Shown: piece after piece, positions 46,201-57,667 of the stretch | How positions within the stretch are numbered: the first letter of the stretch is position 1 | How the letters are laid out: each line of letters begins with the position of its first letter | Assembly (NCBI RefSeq): GCF_003286085.1 | Contig: NW_020825289.1 | Coordinates: 8,060,001 to 8,124,000 of the forward strand | Direction of reading: 5' to 3' | DNA from: Drosophila persimilis | Taxonomy: Eukaryota; Arthropoda; Insecta; Diptera; Drosophilidae | Length of the DNA: 64,000 nt | Program-made: the position numbers and the translations under genes | The notes under the pieces: generated by a model | Databases searched by the model: none | What the model was told of the DNA's origin: nothing | What the model saw: only the letters and a program-made list of their open reading frames with translations

Positions 46201-46674
46201 CCGGCCACTCTTCTACTCTTTTGGCCAACTGTGGACACGCAAAATTTATGCACATTATTTGTCCTGCCTGGCATGTCGCGTTGATTTTTGCGCAATCCTT
46301 TTGCACAATTCCAAATGCCATTTGTATGCAAACGAACTGAGCTTTATGCCGGCATGGTCATCGTCCCATGCCCATCCCATCAGCGGTATGAGGATGATTT
46401 GGTACTTCAGCTGCCAAAGCAAGACGTCAAAAGGCAACAGGAAAGTAGCCAAAGAAGGGAGTGACCACCAAAGAGAGAGAGGGAGATAGAGATAGAGATT
46501 GTGGGCGGGAGACTATGTGTGGATTTATGGCATTACAGGATACGAGCAGTACAGATGGAACTATGAAACGGCAATGCGACAGTTTTTAATATTGCATTTG
46601 GCCATCTGTAACGGATAGTTTTGCCATAACTAACGGCAGGGAAACATTTGCTAGAAGCTGACGAATTAATTATT
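34255..46674. other. Long gene-free stretch between two inverted repeats
   Basis: 12.4 kb without a convincing coding exon. Overlapping 255-aa (+) and 212-aa (-) frames at 39785-40733 have low-complexity, basic composition and no family signature. Tandem hexamers occur at 41034-41112, and short GA and TG runs at 36887 and 37687. Confidence 0.5.
41034..41112 (+). repeat. Adjacent hexamer repeats (GTTACC)7 and (AGGACG)4
   Basis: Seven GTTACC-type units are followed within about 12 bases by four AGGACG units. Both read through as dipeptide repeats in some frames. Not a telomeric unit of flies, which use retrotransposons. Confidence 0.9.
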
Positions 46675-47634
46675 AACGAGGGGGAACGTTGTGAGTTGCT
46701 GCGGACACCGCAACTCTACGGTTATACCCGATACTAAGTCAGTATGGCTCTCCTCCGGCAGACGCCGCTAATATTTAACGACACGACAAAGAGTGCGTGC
46801 GAGAGAGACAGAAAATCAGTTTGAGCGTGACGTCGGGCGCTGCGTAGCCAGTGCAAATTGGTTTGTTCCTTTTGGCTATAAAAATGACCTTTTATAGTGA
46901 CATCTTAAAGGAGTGTGTGTACCAAATTTGGTTACTCTAGCCTTAATAGTCTCTGAGATTTGTGGTTGCCTCAGATTTTCGTCCTTTGCGGGGGCGGAAG
47001 GGGGTGTGGCGAAATTTGGACATGAAACGGTCAAGGTCCGATATCACAGGAGTGTGGATACCAAATTTGGTTGCTCTGGCTTTTATAGGTTCTGAGATCC
47101 TTGAATTCATATTTTGCAATTGGCAAAACCGACCATGAAACCTGTGTGTTAGAGTGAGACAGAGCGAGAAAGAGTGAAATTGTTTTCGTGATTCTGGCTG
47201 TAATAATTATACGATCTGGTTCAGATTTTGCACTCTAGAAGATATAGTCATCTTCTACGATTCTGCGTTTTTAGTTTTCTCGTATCGTCGAAATTGTGGG
47301 TGCCACAGATTTTCGCCCTTTGTGGGGGCGGAAGTGGGCGGGGCAAAGTTTTGAAATATTTTTGGAGCAGTGACATATCACAGAAGTCTGGATCCAAAAC
47401 ATCGTTGCTCTAGCTCTTATAGTCTTTGAGCATTAGGCGCTGAAGGGGACGGACAGACGGACAGACGGACGGACGGACAGACAGACATGGCTCAATCGAC
47501 TCGGCTATTGATGCTGATCAAGAATATATATACTTTATGGGGTCGGAAACGATTCCTTCTGGACGTTACACACATCCACTTTCACCACAAATCTAATATA
47601 CCCCAATACTCATTTTGAGTATCGGGTATAAAAA
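46675..47634 (-). repeat. Dispersed repeat, copy 2, inverted relative to 33128-34254
   Basis: Matches copy 1 as reverse complement from the AACGAGGGGGAACG tail to the TATAAAAA end. It lacks one internal module of roughly 150-170 bp. The 60-aa frame inside (46913-47095) is the counterpart of one in copy 1, reflecting shared repeat sequence, not a gene. Confidence 0.85.
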
Positions 47635-48910
47635 GGTCTGCAAGATTCGAGATATTTGGGGAGCCACAAAGACAAGAGATATAAAGGATATGAACACAAA
47701 TTGATGCACTCTACAAAGCCTCCAGGAACCATCTTGATTGATCCCAGATCGCTTTGTCTCAACTCGGGACCAGTTTTCAGTATCCGTCAAAGTCTTGTGT
47801 GCTTTCCTCTCATATGTCATGGATTCGATTTTCTTTTACGTTTTCCTTCTGAGGTCCGTTGCTCGTGACTCTGTGGCTGAATTGAATACCTTTCCCTCCC
47901 CACTTGAGCTTCGGTTGGGGGCGTCTTCACTCCCCGTTGAGCTGCATTTGACTTCTTGTTTGACCAAAATCCAAAGCGCAGCCTAGGGTCTGAATCGATT
48001 CGAACAGAGCAAACAGATCTGTCTACAGCTGCACCGATTCCCATTCCCATTCCCATTTCCCGCACCGATACGATACGATACTATTTGTTGGTTTTTATGT
48101 ATTTTCCATGCTGGCACAACATTTGCATATTTGATTAATTTGTTTAGCATTTTGGGAGCAATTTATATTCATGAATCGGCGAGTGAGTGTTTTTTCCCAC
48201 CGACCGTCACTGTCCAATCCCCGTCAAACTGTTATATAGATACAATTTGTACATTTAATACAAGAATCGATGCTCCGCAGTGTAGCTCCAATTGGAGTTT
48301 GCAAAGAACGAATGTCGTGGGGCATTGGGGGAGTGGTGTCTTGGCACTCCAACTGTCGAACAATAAATGAAACGTAACTTTTTCGATAATTGTTGATAAT
48401 ATTTTTGTGTGTGGGCTGAAGAGAAAAACTTGGCAAACGGCTGTATACCCTTGTATTTCTTTTGGGTAGAAAATCCAAAAAAATACCGCATGATTTTATG
48501 CCTCAGAAACGTCTATACGTTTGACCGGAGTAATCCGATCAATTGACGAATATACTAGGTATAGAACGTATCCGGAATATATATAGTTTTATAGGTATGT
48601 TTAGATGATGGTTTTAAACACTCTTGTCTTGAAGTATTTTGCAAATATCCGATCCAAATCGCAGGACATAAGCCACACAAACAAGGAGCAAGTCTTGTAT
48701 CTTTAGTCTCTCTCTCTCTCTCCCCTCTCTCCCCTCTTTCCCTCTCACTGTATCTCCCAAATGTGCAACAGCTGCGGGCAAAGTTTGACAAATAATAAAG
48801 TTTTTAATTATAAGCAATGGCAAGACAAGGCAAGACAAAAAGTTTCTTTTCTCGATCGCATCGAAGGAAAAGACTTTCCCCCACAGTCAAGTGCGTGCCC
48901 GCAACTTTTC

Positions 48911-48947
<37 letters not shown>

Positions 48948-49714
48948 GGGGGGAAATGGAAGTCAATGAAATTAGTGCCGGCAGCAAACGATATGAAACA
49001 TGCCTCAAGAATACTCGTAAGAGCTGAAGCCAAAGCCAGGCGGAAGTGTTTGTGTCTGTGACATTTGCATGACCCTCCTTCCGGAACTACCACCCTGCCT
49101 CTCTTTCCCTCTCTTCCTCGAACTATGCAATAAAAACTTGGGGCAGAAACTTATTGGTTCGCCTCTGTCTCTGTCTCTGCCTCTGCCTCTGACCGAAATA
49201 ATCACGAAGCGGAAACTCAAACAATTTGCGCCGTGGCTGGAAGTGCAGCTCCAGTCGAGACTCCAGCCAGGCTCCAGGTATAACCCGGCGATTTCCGTTT
49301 TGGCTACGGGGAGCCAGGCTCCGTGCGTGAGGGTGAAAGTTTTGTGCTCCGCGAGGCAAGGTTGCGTCATTGCAGGTGCCATTTCCATCAGGTATGGCAT
49401 AAAGGGAAGAGCCAACCCCCCCATGAAGTATGGGGAAGGAGAGAAGGCGGCACTTTACCTAATTGGATAAGCCCGTGTGTGCTTTAGGTATGGCCAACAG
49501 TGTGGCTAAGCGGCTTACGGCGGATAGTTTGTGAGACAAAAGGGGTCAACCACAACAACATTCACACTATCAGCAGGGAAGCGATAAGATACTATCAATC
49601 TTGATAACATAAATGGCACTAAATGGGCATGGGCATCCCATAGCAGTAGGTGTATTCAAAATGATCCTTCATAGAAGATTATGTGGCATACGGACTTCAG
49701 TTCCTGGACTTTAT
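47635..49714. other. Intergenic stretch, no gene seen
   Basis: 2.1 kb with a pure (GT)16 run at 48913-48944 and a TCTCTC/CCCCTC run near 48705-48745. No coding exon or RNA gene recognised. Confidence 0.55.
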
Positions 49715-49715
49715 T
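49710..49715 (-). terminator. Polyadenylation signal overlapping the Adgf stop codon
   Basis: On the minus strand the end of the gene reads TGAATAAAG: the A of the TGA stop is the first base of AATAAA, implying a 3' UTR of only about 15-30 nt. Confidence 0.75.
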
Positions 49716-51385
49716 CACTTGGCTGGGGTCTGTTGGAGGGTCTTGTCTTTGTTCTTGACAACATCGTCGATCCACGCCTCCCAGTTCTTCTTCCACTTCT
49801 CCATGGCCTTGGCCTTGGCCTCGTCCTTGAGCGCACTGTACCGGATCGAGTTCTTGGCAATGCGCTTGAGGAACTTGAGGTCGGCATTCATGGGCGCGAT
49901 GCCCAGGAAGGCCATGTAGAAGTCGTGCGAGAGCGGCGAGGCGCACCAGAAGGCGGGACTGCCCGAGCAGATGACCAGCGGCACGTTCTCGGCGATCAGC
50001 GTGGCCGCCGGATGGTTGCGGTAGTCGGAGCCCAGCTGCAACACCTGGTTGGAGACGGGGCACACCTCGAGGGCGATGTTCATGTACTTGGCCAGCTGCA
50101 TCAGCAGCGGGTGCTTGGTGATCGTGTACCCGTGTCCGATCCGCTTCGTGCCCAGCATTATGGCGTCGATCAGGTTCTCGTCCACGTGGGAGCCGTACCA
50201 GTTCGTCTGTCCGGCGTGGAAGTAAAAGTTGATGTTGTCGGGCAGCTTGATCAGCTCCTCGACGAATTGGCTCAGCGGATGGCCGACATCCTCCTGGCCC
50301 ACCAGATCGAATCCAATCACAAAGCCGGGGAACTCTTTCTGCAAAGGCAGAGGCAAAGGCAAAGGAATACGGAATACAGAACACAGAATACAGGCTCTCT
50401 CGCTGTCTCTCACATTTAGCTCGGTGCATTGCTTGACATACTGTCCGACGACCTCCGGCTGGACATGCCGCAGCGGGGCGTAGATGAGCTTCGCGCCGAT
50501 AAAGTCCGGGTAGTCCTTCCTGAAGAGTTTCATCACGTCCTGGTAGATTTGGACGGTCTCGCGCACCGGCAGCTTCTCTCCGTCCAGGCAGTACAGCTGG
50601 GGCATCGTGGTCCGCACCTCCATGTACTGCACCCCGTCCGCGTGGAACTCCTTGAGGGCCTGGTAGTAGTACTCGGCCCAGACGGGGGCGTACTGGATGA
50701 GGCCGTCCAGCAGATCGAAGATTCCCATCATGTGGCGCCAGGCCTCAGCGTTGTTCTCGAAGCTCTCCTTTTGATACATGCTGAAGCGTCGGCGCAGGTA
50801 GTTGTTGAGGTTCTCCTCGCCGCGCCGCTCACGGAGCTGCTCGATCGGCTCCCACTGGCCCTCCGGGTGAAGGCCCTTCGTGGGCTTCTGCTCGGCGAAC
50901 CGGAACTCAACCACGCAACATCCCTCGTCGATGGTGCACACCCAGAGGTGCTCCTTGTACATCAGCTGGATGAGGTAGTCCGTGCTGCACAACGAGGTGT
51001 CGTGCACCTTGAGGGCCCCCCCCTTGGGCATCTTGGTCAGTATATTGAAGAGCGGCGACCTGCGGATCTTGTGCAGCACCTGGAAGATGTGGCGGCCCGG
51101 CGCGAACTTGCTGGGGTCCAGGATGCCCTTCTGGTACTCCCTCTTCTTCTCGCACATGATCACCTCGTTGGCAGCCCGCTCCTGCAGCGTCAGCTGGATG
51201 TCGTTGCCCACTCCCCGGTACCGCTCGAAGGAGGTGACAATGTCGCGCAGTATTCGGTACTCCTCGGGCGTGCTCTTCCGCAGGTTCGTGGCTCCAATTA
51301 TCTCCCGCAACGACAGGATATCCGTGATATCGTGAAATAGACGCATCGATCCGGCAATCCTTGGTGGCCGAAACAGGCCTGACAT
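49715..51385 (-). CDS. Adgf-E: Adenosine deaminase-related growth factor, likely catalytically dead; 2 exons (51385-50414, 50338-49715)
   Basis: Member of the ADGF/CECR1 branch of adenosine deaminases, 531 aa after removing a 75-nt intron (GTGAGA at 50413, CAG at 50341-50339). The N-terminal ADGF region (about 20-110) and the TIM barrel with MPKGGALKVHD, YMEVRT, FYFHAGQTNWYG, IGHGYTI and EVCPVSNQVL are clear. Several zinc and catalytic positions are changed. The first His of HxH is K126, the Glu of HAGE is Q368, and the Asp pair of SSDDP is G450/S451. H128, H365 and H393 remain. The fold is kept but deamination is unlikely. No signal peptide is visible at the chosen ATG, and an in-frame stop lies 33 nt upstream; an upstream exon could supply one. 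The symbol rests on recalled synteny with Sec61beta. A binding or decoy role is possible but unproven. Confidence 0.88.
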   Translation of the reverse strand: MSGLFRPPRIAGSMRLFHDITDILSLREIIGATNLRKSTPEEYRILRDIVTSFERYRGVGNDIQLTLQERAANEVIMCEKKREYQKGILDPSKFAPGRHIFQVLHKIRRSPLFNILTKMPKGGALKVHDTSLCSTDYLIQLMYKEHLWVCTIDEGCCVVEFRFAEQKPTKGLHPEGQWEPIEQLRERRGEENLNNYLRRRFSMYQKESFENNAEAWRHMMGIFDLLDGLIQYAPVWAEYYYQALKEFHADGVQYMEVRTTMPQLYCLDGEKLPVRETVQIYQDVMKLFRKDYPDFIGAKLIYAPLRHVQPEVVGQYVKQCTELNVRDSERACILCSVFRIPLPLPLPLQKEFPGFVIGFDLVGQEDVGHPLSQFVEELIKLPDNINFYFHAGQTNWYGSHVDENLIDAIMLGTKRIGHGYTITKHPLLMQLAKYMNIALEVCPVSNQVLQLGSDYRNHPAATLIAENVPLVICSGSPAFWCASPLSHDFYMAFLGIAPMNADLKFLKRIAKNSIRYSALKDEAKAKAMEKWKKNWEAWIDDVVKNKDKTLQQTPAK

Positions 51386-54300
51386 CCTGCTATCTAAAGG
51401 ACTATAGCACTTCTAGGGGTGTGAATATTTTCAGGGAATTTTCTAGAATATTTAACAAACTGAAAAGTCAATTTTGAGAGCCAGCAAAGCACATACATTT
51501 TGATTGAATAATCCTCATTGATTGGAAGTTGGGAAGTCTCTGGGGAACCTACTGCTGATCGCAGGACCAAAAATGTTTCCATTTAATTGCATCTTAAAGC
51601 ATTCCCCCGCCTGGGGAGCTCTCTGTATCTCTGTATTGGGTTACTGGGAGGCAGGGCTCTCCAGATAGTGTTTTTCTTGCACCATCGACTTGTCAATCAT
51701 GTGGGGCTGTTTGCCTCGAATATATGATGCCCAAAGGCCACACAGCACCACAGCACAGCTCCCTGCCCCGCACCCATCCATGATTTGTGCTACCAACAAA
51801 ATGGATGAACCACTCTGAACTGTGGGAATTCGCTGGGGCTGGAGCACACATACATACATACTCTGGATATTCTGCTTAAGTGTTTTTTCAGCAGCATTAC
51901 ATTACTTACACATACACACAAAGACGTCTCTTGTCGGGGGCACGTCTTCGTCGGGAACAGAGATGCCCCAAGGCCCATGGAAACTTTTCAAGTGTTAACG
52001 AGTTTTGTTGCACACATGTGTCGATTGCATATGGAGTGCACTTAACTCGAAAACTTGAACGACATTTAAGCATTTGCCAATGTTCGGTGTTGTTCTTGAT
52101 GCCACCACCCTCTCTGCCCCACCTTGTTTGTTGGTGCAACAACAGAAGCAGCAGCAGAGGCACACGACAAGTGGCAAGCTGATATTCCTTTGGTTGTTTG
52201 CCGGAAAACGAAATTTGATTTTATGCAAAAACAATTTGCATCTTAATTGACTGCCGCATGCCAAATGCCACAAGCCAGGGAGCTGTCAATCTCAACCAGA
52301 ATATAAGAGTATGACTGCCTGGAAGACTGCTCCTTAATTACTTTTCATCCCTTCAGATCAGAGTTTAAAGGGTATTTACGGGTCCAAGAGATTTCCTTAT
52401 GCTATGCATTAGATGCTATCGATTCCATATTTCCATGCATTTCTATCTACATCAGGGCTGTGGCAACGACTATGGACATGGGGTCGGATATTAACTAAAA
52501 TATTTCTTAAATTTCCAGCATTCCAATTCCCAGGGAATTCCCATTCCACCACCATCTCTGGCCATCCGAATGGACCTGCCCTCTCTCTCTCTCTCTCTGT
52601 GGAAATATGTGTTCTTTCCTACATCTACATCTAAAGACCATTTTCAGTTTTCTTTGCCCGCCTCCTCATCGCCGTGCACAGGCACCACGCCCTAGAAAAG
52701 GCGTTGGTTACATCTCTTTTTCCATCTTTTCATTTTCCATTCCTTTCCTTTTCAGATGTGATGTGTGTTGTTTTTTTTGCTCCTTTTTGCATTTACAAAT
52801 TATGCTCATATAAATTTTTATAAAACATCTCTGCCGTTGCCATTTTATTTTATGTTTCTTTTTGTTACACCCATACCATGCGGCCATAAAGACACACACA
52901 CACACACACACACACCCACACAGATCCAGATGTACGCTGGCGCACAAAAGTAGGCAACGAAAGGCGGCAGCAAGCGGCCTTCCTCCTCCTTCGTGCGTTC
53001 GGGCCGGGCGTCGGTCTGTTGGCCAAAATGAAGAGCAATTCACACTTGAAAACTTTCAACATGCGTTTTTAAGTTGCCCCCAAACAACTATAATACCGTT
53101 CTGTTGCTCTTTCCACTTTCCTTATACATATGTACATATGTGGCAGGCGCGCAGGGTCTGAGCCAGCTGAGCCTCTGAATATTAAGCGGAATGTGTGCGA
53201 ATAAGACACAGTTCTCGCAGGCCATAAAAAAGGGTTCGGTGGCAGGCCCCTGGCCTGTTTATTTTGCCGCCTAAGCTGGCTAATTTAATATGCATAAATG
53301 CCGGCACATGTTTCATAAACGGCATTTTAAAGCGGGGTCCAGTCTCCAAAAATGGCTTCATTATCAGGGCTCCCTCTCTATCTGTATCTGTATCTGTATC
53401 TGTATCTCTCTCTCCATGGATTGCCAAGGACAGTCATGTGTGTGTGCTAAAACTTCCGGGATATGCAGTCGGCCGGACGAGGACAAATGTACTTCCGCCT
53501 GGTAACAGGGACTGGCGGCAACAAAAACTGTTGCATGTTTTTGTCCTCCGGCCGAGATGGCCAAACAATGGACTCGGAATTAAATGCCATAATTAAACCG
53601 ACTGCCGCCAGTCGTCAAAATGCTGGCGATAAGCCATAGTCCGGAGCTCGGAGTCGTCCACAGTCCGTTGCTCGACAACAGCTGTTTAAACTCTTTGCCA
53701 CAAAACGCCACTCACTGTCCCAGTGCTCCCTCCTGCCCTTGGAGCTGAGACAATGCTCATCCGCGGCTTGTGGCTGTCGTTTTTATCTCTTCCCATTGTC
53801 ATTCGCACAATGCCCGAAAATGGGCGCCCCCACACACACTGTCAGGTCCTGTGTCTGTGTCTACTTCTTCCTTTGTGTGTTTCATTCTACTTTTGGTATT
53901 TCATCAAATTGATTTGTCTTCAAAGCCCTGCCCTGCTCTGCCCTGCCCTGCCTACTGAAGCCACTGAGGCAATTTGCATTTTGAGGCATTTCAATTGCGT
54001 GGCACGTTGTTGCCTATTCGAATTATGTCAATAGAATCGCGTCTCCAATAAATGTCAACTGTGGCAGCAGGCAGGCAGGGTGGATGGGGCGGGGGAACAG
54101 CAGCTTGTATTTACTGCTCCTCTGCTGAATGACGACCCTACAGACACGTACACTGTCAGAATATTAGGTGCGAATCCGTACTCAGTCATCATCCTTATAG
54201 TTTGTAAGGATATACAGTGCCAGACTTTAGTGCTGCTTCAAGAGGTTTTCCATCGCGATTTTTTAAGTAGAAATATACTTATCCGATAAGACTGTCTTAT

Positions 54301-55677
54301 TTTTAGAAGAGTAAACTATAGAAAGATATTCTATCAAGCAGCTACCAAACTAACGTCAAGGCCAGGCCCAAAGTCCAAGAAGATCACGCAAGGTGCTTTT
54401 GCGGATCCCCATCCTAGTTGGTCCTTTTAAAATTCCCTAACACTCGGCAATACTTAATTGCCAGGTACTTCCTTAGTTCTCGGGGTTAAATGGCTCAATT
54501 TCTGAATGTTAAAAGCCACCCCCCTGCGCACTTGACCCCCCACACCGGCCATATAGCGTTTTGTGGGCATTGCCTGCTTAACATTTAATGGCCACACTTT
54601 GACTAGCCAAATGGTGGCCCCAAGATCTGTACATGTTTACGGCACTCTACGGCCATTGCCATTGCCATTGCCATGGAGTGGAGCATGGGGCATGGGCAGC
54701 CATAAGAGTAATAAAAAGAAATTATAAAATAATATTAACAATCTAGCAAGCTGGGAAACAGGCATTTAGAGCCGGACACGGAGCCAACAAAGTGTATAAA
54801 CAGCAGTGGAAAAAGGAGGAGGGAGGGCATGGGGTGCACCCGTGGCATTTTACATTTATGGTTATGTGTGGGTGCTGCTGCCACTGCCACATATATGTAC
54901 GTTTACAGCGGAAGGGGCATGCGGTTGCACAGGGCTTGCATTAAAAGTGCACGTGCAATTAAGACGCCAGCAGCAGTGGCAGCATCATCCTAGTCCTCGT
55001 CCTCGCCTCGTCCTTGTCGTCCAACTAATTGGCCAAGCTGTAAAGCAAAAAGGCATGGCAACTTTGTTGGTCCATAACTAAATTTGTTTGTTTGCTGTCG
55101 TTGGCCCCGCCTAAGGCCCTAGCTGGACCGACCGCTGAGCTCCAGCTCGTGCCGCTGCTCCACCAAATTCTTCTGCATAACCGTACCGCAAAAAGCTTTT
55201 AAGCCGGCGAGCAACTGGGCTTCAGAGTCGTAAAACCTTATCATAAGTAATCTACATACAAGAAATGTATGAGTACGAGTGGGATATGGGAGGAGGGAAT
55301 GAGGGATTGATGGGAGGAGGGAATAGGCAAAGTCTATGCGACAATTGGGAGAAGAATCTTCAACTCTGTAAGCTCTCATGAGAGATCTTTTCCGCAAGCT
55401 TTCGTTATGGACTAAGCTCGCTCTCTTCTGATATACGTTTCTCTAAGCTCGCTCTCCCCTGCACGCTTTTTCTGCTTGTGGTTCATATATCTGTCTCCTT
55501 TACACCAATGCTTTGGCTTCTCTTTTAGGGAGAGCTTTTAAATGGTCTATGGCCACATTTCCATAGAGTAAACACAATTCGCATCCCTTCGGCGAGCTCT
55601 TTGTCTGTCCTTTCAGCACAATTCCTGGTGACATATATCTCACTTAACATTCCACACAACACATGCCCCAACACACA

Positions 55678-55699
55678 CCCCCCCCCCCCCCCCCCCCCC
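55678..55699 (+). repeat. Homopolymer C22
   Basis: Uninterrupted run of 22 C. Could be true or inflated by assembly. Confidence 0.8.
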
Positions 55700-55946
55700 T
55701 ATCTATTACTCAACAAAAGCCACGAGCCGACACAAACAAGCACCATTCATGGGGATAAAAAACAAAAAACACGAGGAACTTTTATAATAAAATTATTTGT
55801 TTCGGCACAGAAATAGACAACTTTTTAGCCATACATTTCATTTGTGCTAAATGTCACTCCAGGGCATACTTTTTACCCAAACAGCAATAGGGGAAAATGT
55901 TTGGCAAATTCTCGGCTCTATACGTGGGGTGTTTTCGGTTCCATTT

Positions 55947-55985
55947 CCTCTGCTCTGCTCTGCTCTGCTCTGCTCTGCTCTGCTC
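55947..55985 (+). repeat. (CTCTG)n microsatellite
   Basis: Seven to eight tandem CTCTG/CTGCT pentamers. Confidence 0.9.
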
Positions 55986-56753
55986 AACAATAAAACACTT
56001 CCTTGGAGTAGAGCTGAGGCGAGGTGCAGCAGAGGGGAGGGTAAACATTTGCATTTAAATAAAAATTCATTGCATTTTGTTGGCGCGTTTCATTAGCCCA
56101 TCGCTCCCTGCCGTCTCTGGCTCTGTTTGCGTCTCTCTTTGCATCTCTGTATCCGTCTCTTTTCCGCACTGTCGTCTGCCTTTGTTGTGTGTCTCCGTCT
56201 GTCTCCATCTCTGTCTGGCACCCAAAGTGACTTTCAATGTAAACGTCAGAGCTTTGTGCCGTTGACATTTGTGCGCCGCCAGACGACAGGGCCGCCGCCG
56301 GGAAAGGAAAGGACAGGAGAGACGACGACGACGGCAACAATTTACGATAAACATCTCAGCGGCATGCAAATCCCTTTTAGGAATTGCACGGCAGAGCACT
56401 CCAGCTGAAGAGCTGCAGGGAGAAAGAATGAAGAGCTGCAGAGGGTGTGCCAGGATAGAGCAGGATACAGGGATTTCGCTGACGACCAGGAATTAACCAT
56501 CAAGCGGAATCAGCAGTTTACTTCCTCCCATTCGCATTTCGCAGTTTTAAATAAAACATTTAAAGAAAACAGAGCAAAAAACTAAAAGCAAGTGAATCTG
56601 AGGAAAAGACAAGTGCCAGCCGAGAGAAATCTGTTCCAAAACGTTCCAGTGTGTTCCAAAGAAAAGAATTCTAAGCCAAACCAGAACTCAGGCACCCCGC
56701 GCACGATACCATCGCCATTTAAGACAAAGGGGGGCAAAGGGAACAAAAAGGGC

Positions 56754-56759
56754 TTTATT
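56754..56759 (-). terminator. Polyadenylation signal of the first DUF1431-type gene
   Basis: AATAAA on the minus strand, 56 nt after the stop at 56815. Confidence 0.75.
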
Positions 56760-56814
56760 TAAAAGTATACCAAAATACTCCTCCTCTGTTTGCGATCCGG
56801 GCAGTTGTTCAGCT

Positions 56815-57468
56815 TCACCAGCCCCTGTATCTGCGGCGATAGTAGGCCCACATATCGCAGATCGAGGGTTTCTTGACGCACTCGCAGAACGGAAGCGGCT
56901 CCTGGAGCTCGGGCTTGCGACACTCCGAGAAGCTCGGGTACTTCGTGGGTCGCTTCGTGCAGCACGAAGGCCGGAAGTGGAGGTTGCACGAGGGAGGGTT
57001 CCTCACAAGTCGACAGTGGATCAAAGAAAACTTGCAGCAGGGCATGGCGCCGATCCTCTGAACGTCCATCAGCTGTTCTGGCTTGATGCGGGCTCCGGTG
57101 TGCTCGGGCACGTCCGGCTTGCACGCCGTCTGGGGCCTGTTCATCGTGCCGCGGGATCGTTTCGCTTGCGTCGGATAGATCTTCTTCTTCCGGAAGTGAG
57201 GCTGCGGCACGGGATAGCTCTCCCGCCAGGTGCGCTGGTACCTCCGCAGGGCCTTGTCGCTGGGCCGGTAATCGGTGAGGTCTCGGGGCGGGGGGCCGTC
57301 ACAAGGATCTTCGTCGCACACGGTCGGCGTGCTCCTGGGCGGGCATGTGTACTTTATGCGCCGGGCTTTCATCTTCTGTTCGGTGGTAAGCGACCTACTC
57401 AGTACGGACACCGTGCACTGGGGCTTGGCCACCAGCCGACCCACAAGGCCTCGGAGAAGTTTCATCAC
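56815..57468 (-). CDS. Cys-rich DUF1431-type protein, copy 1, 217 aa
   Basis: Single-exon gene. The start MMKLLRGLVGRLVAKP is basic and hydrophobic, like a mitochondrial presequence. The middle has DEDPCDGPPPRDLTDYRPSD and a YQRTWRESYP-type motif, as I recall for the Drosophila DUF1431 family. The C-terminus is Cys-rich: CCKFSLIHC, CCTKRPTKYPSFSEC, CECVKKPSICDMW. Regular Cys spacing suggests disulfide bonds or metal binding. Members in D. melanogaster are male-biased and testis-expressed to my knowledge; biochemical role unknown. It is tandem with copy 2, 199 nt upstream on the same strand. That short spacer must hold its promoter. Confidence 0.85.
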   Translation of the reverse strand: MMKLLRGLVGRLVAKPQCTVSVLSRSLTTEQKMKARRIKYTCPPRSTPTVCDEDPCDGPPPRDLTDYRPSDKALRRYQRTWRESYPVPQPHFRKKKIYPTQAKRSRGTMNRPQTACKPDVPEHTGARIKPEQLMDVQRIGAMPCCKFSLIHCRLVRNPPSCNLHFRPSCCTKRPTKYPSFSECRKPELQEPLPFCECVKKPSICDMWAYYRRRYRGW

Positions 57469-57667
57469 AAACAGGAATTTCGAACGGAAGCCAAAAGAAG
57501 CCGACTACGGAACAAACGAACACGATAATTTGTTAGGTGTTCACGACCCAAACGACACGATCGGACTGAGCAGGAGCCGGAGCCGGAGCCGGATCCCCAT
57601 CCCCAATCGAGGCCTAGGAGCTGTTCGGCGAGGCATACTTGGTTCGCTTCTGAGTGATGTCTGTCGC

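Larger units (their letters stand above)
51386..56753. other. Intergenic stretch with one exon-like frame
   Basis: 5.4 kb. A minus-strand frame at 55119-55244 after a TTTCTTGTATGTAG acceptor-like site reads MIRFYDSEAQLLAGLKAFCG and on to ELELSGRSS. It has good codon use but no recognised family. Otherwise there are microsatellites: CA near 52893, TCTGTA near 53380, C22 at 55678-55699 and CTCTG at 55947-55985. Confidence 0.4.

Noticed and set aside
46913..47095. 60-aa frame recurring at 33683-33865
   Set aside because: Repeated because the DNA repeat is duplicated; short, no conserved start context, no transposase resemblance.
49613..51340. 268-aa and 303-aa plus-strand frames
   Set aside because: Antisense to the ADGF gene. 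Leu/Val/Asp/His-rich pattern typical of an antisense frame; no family signal.
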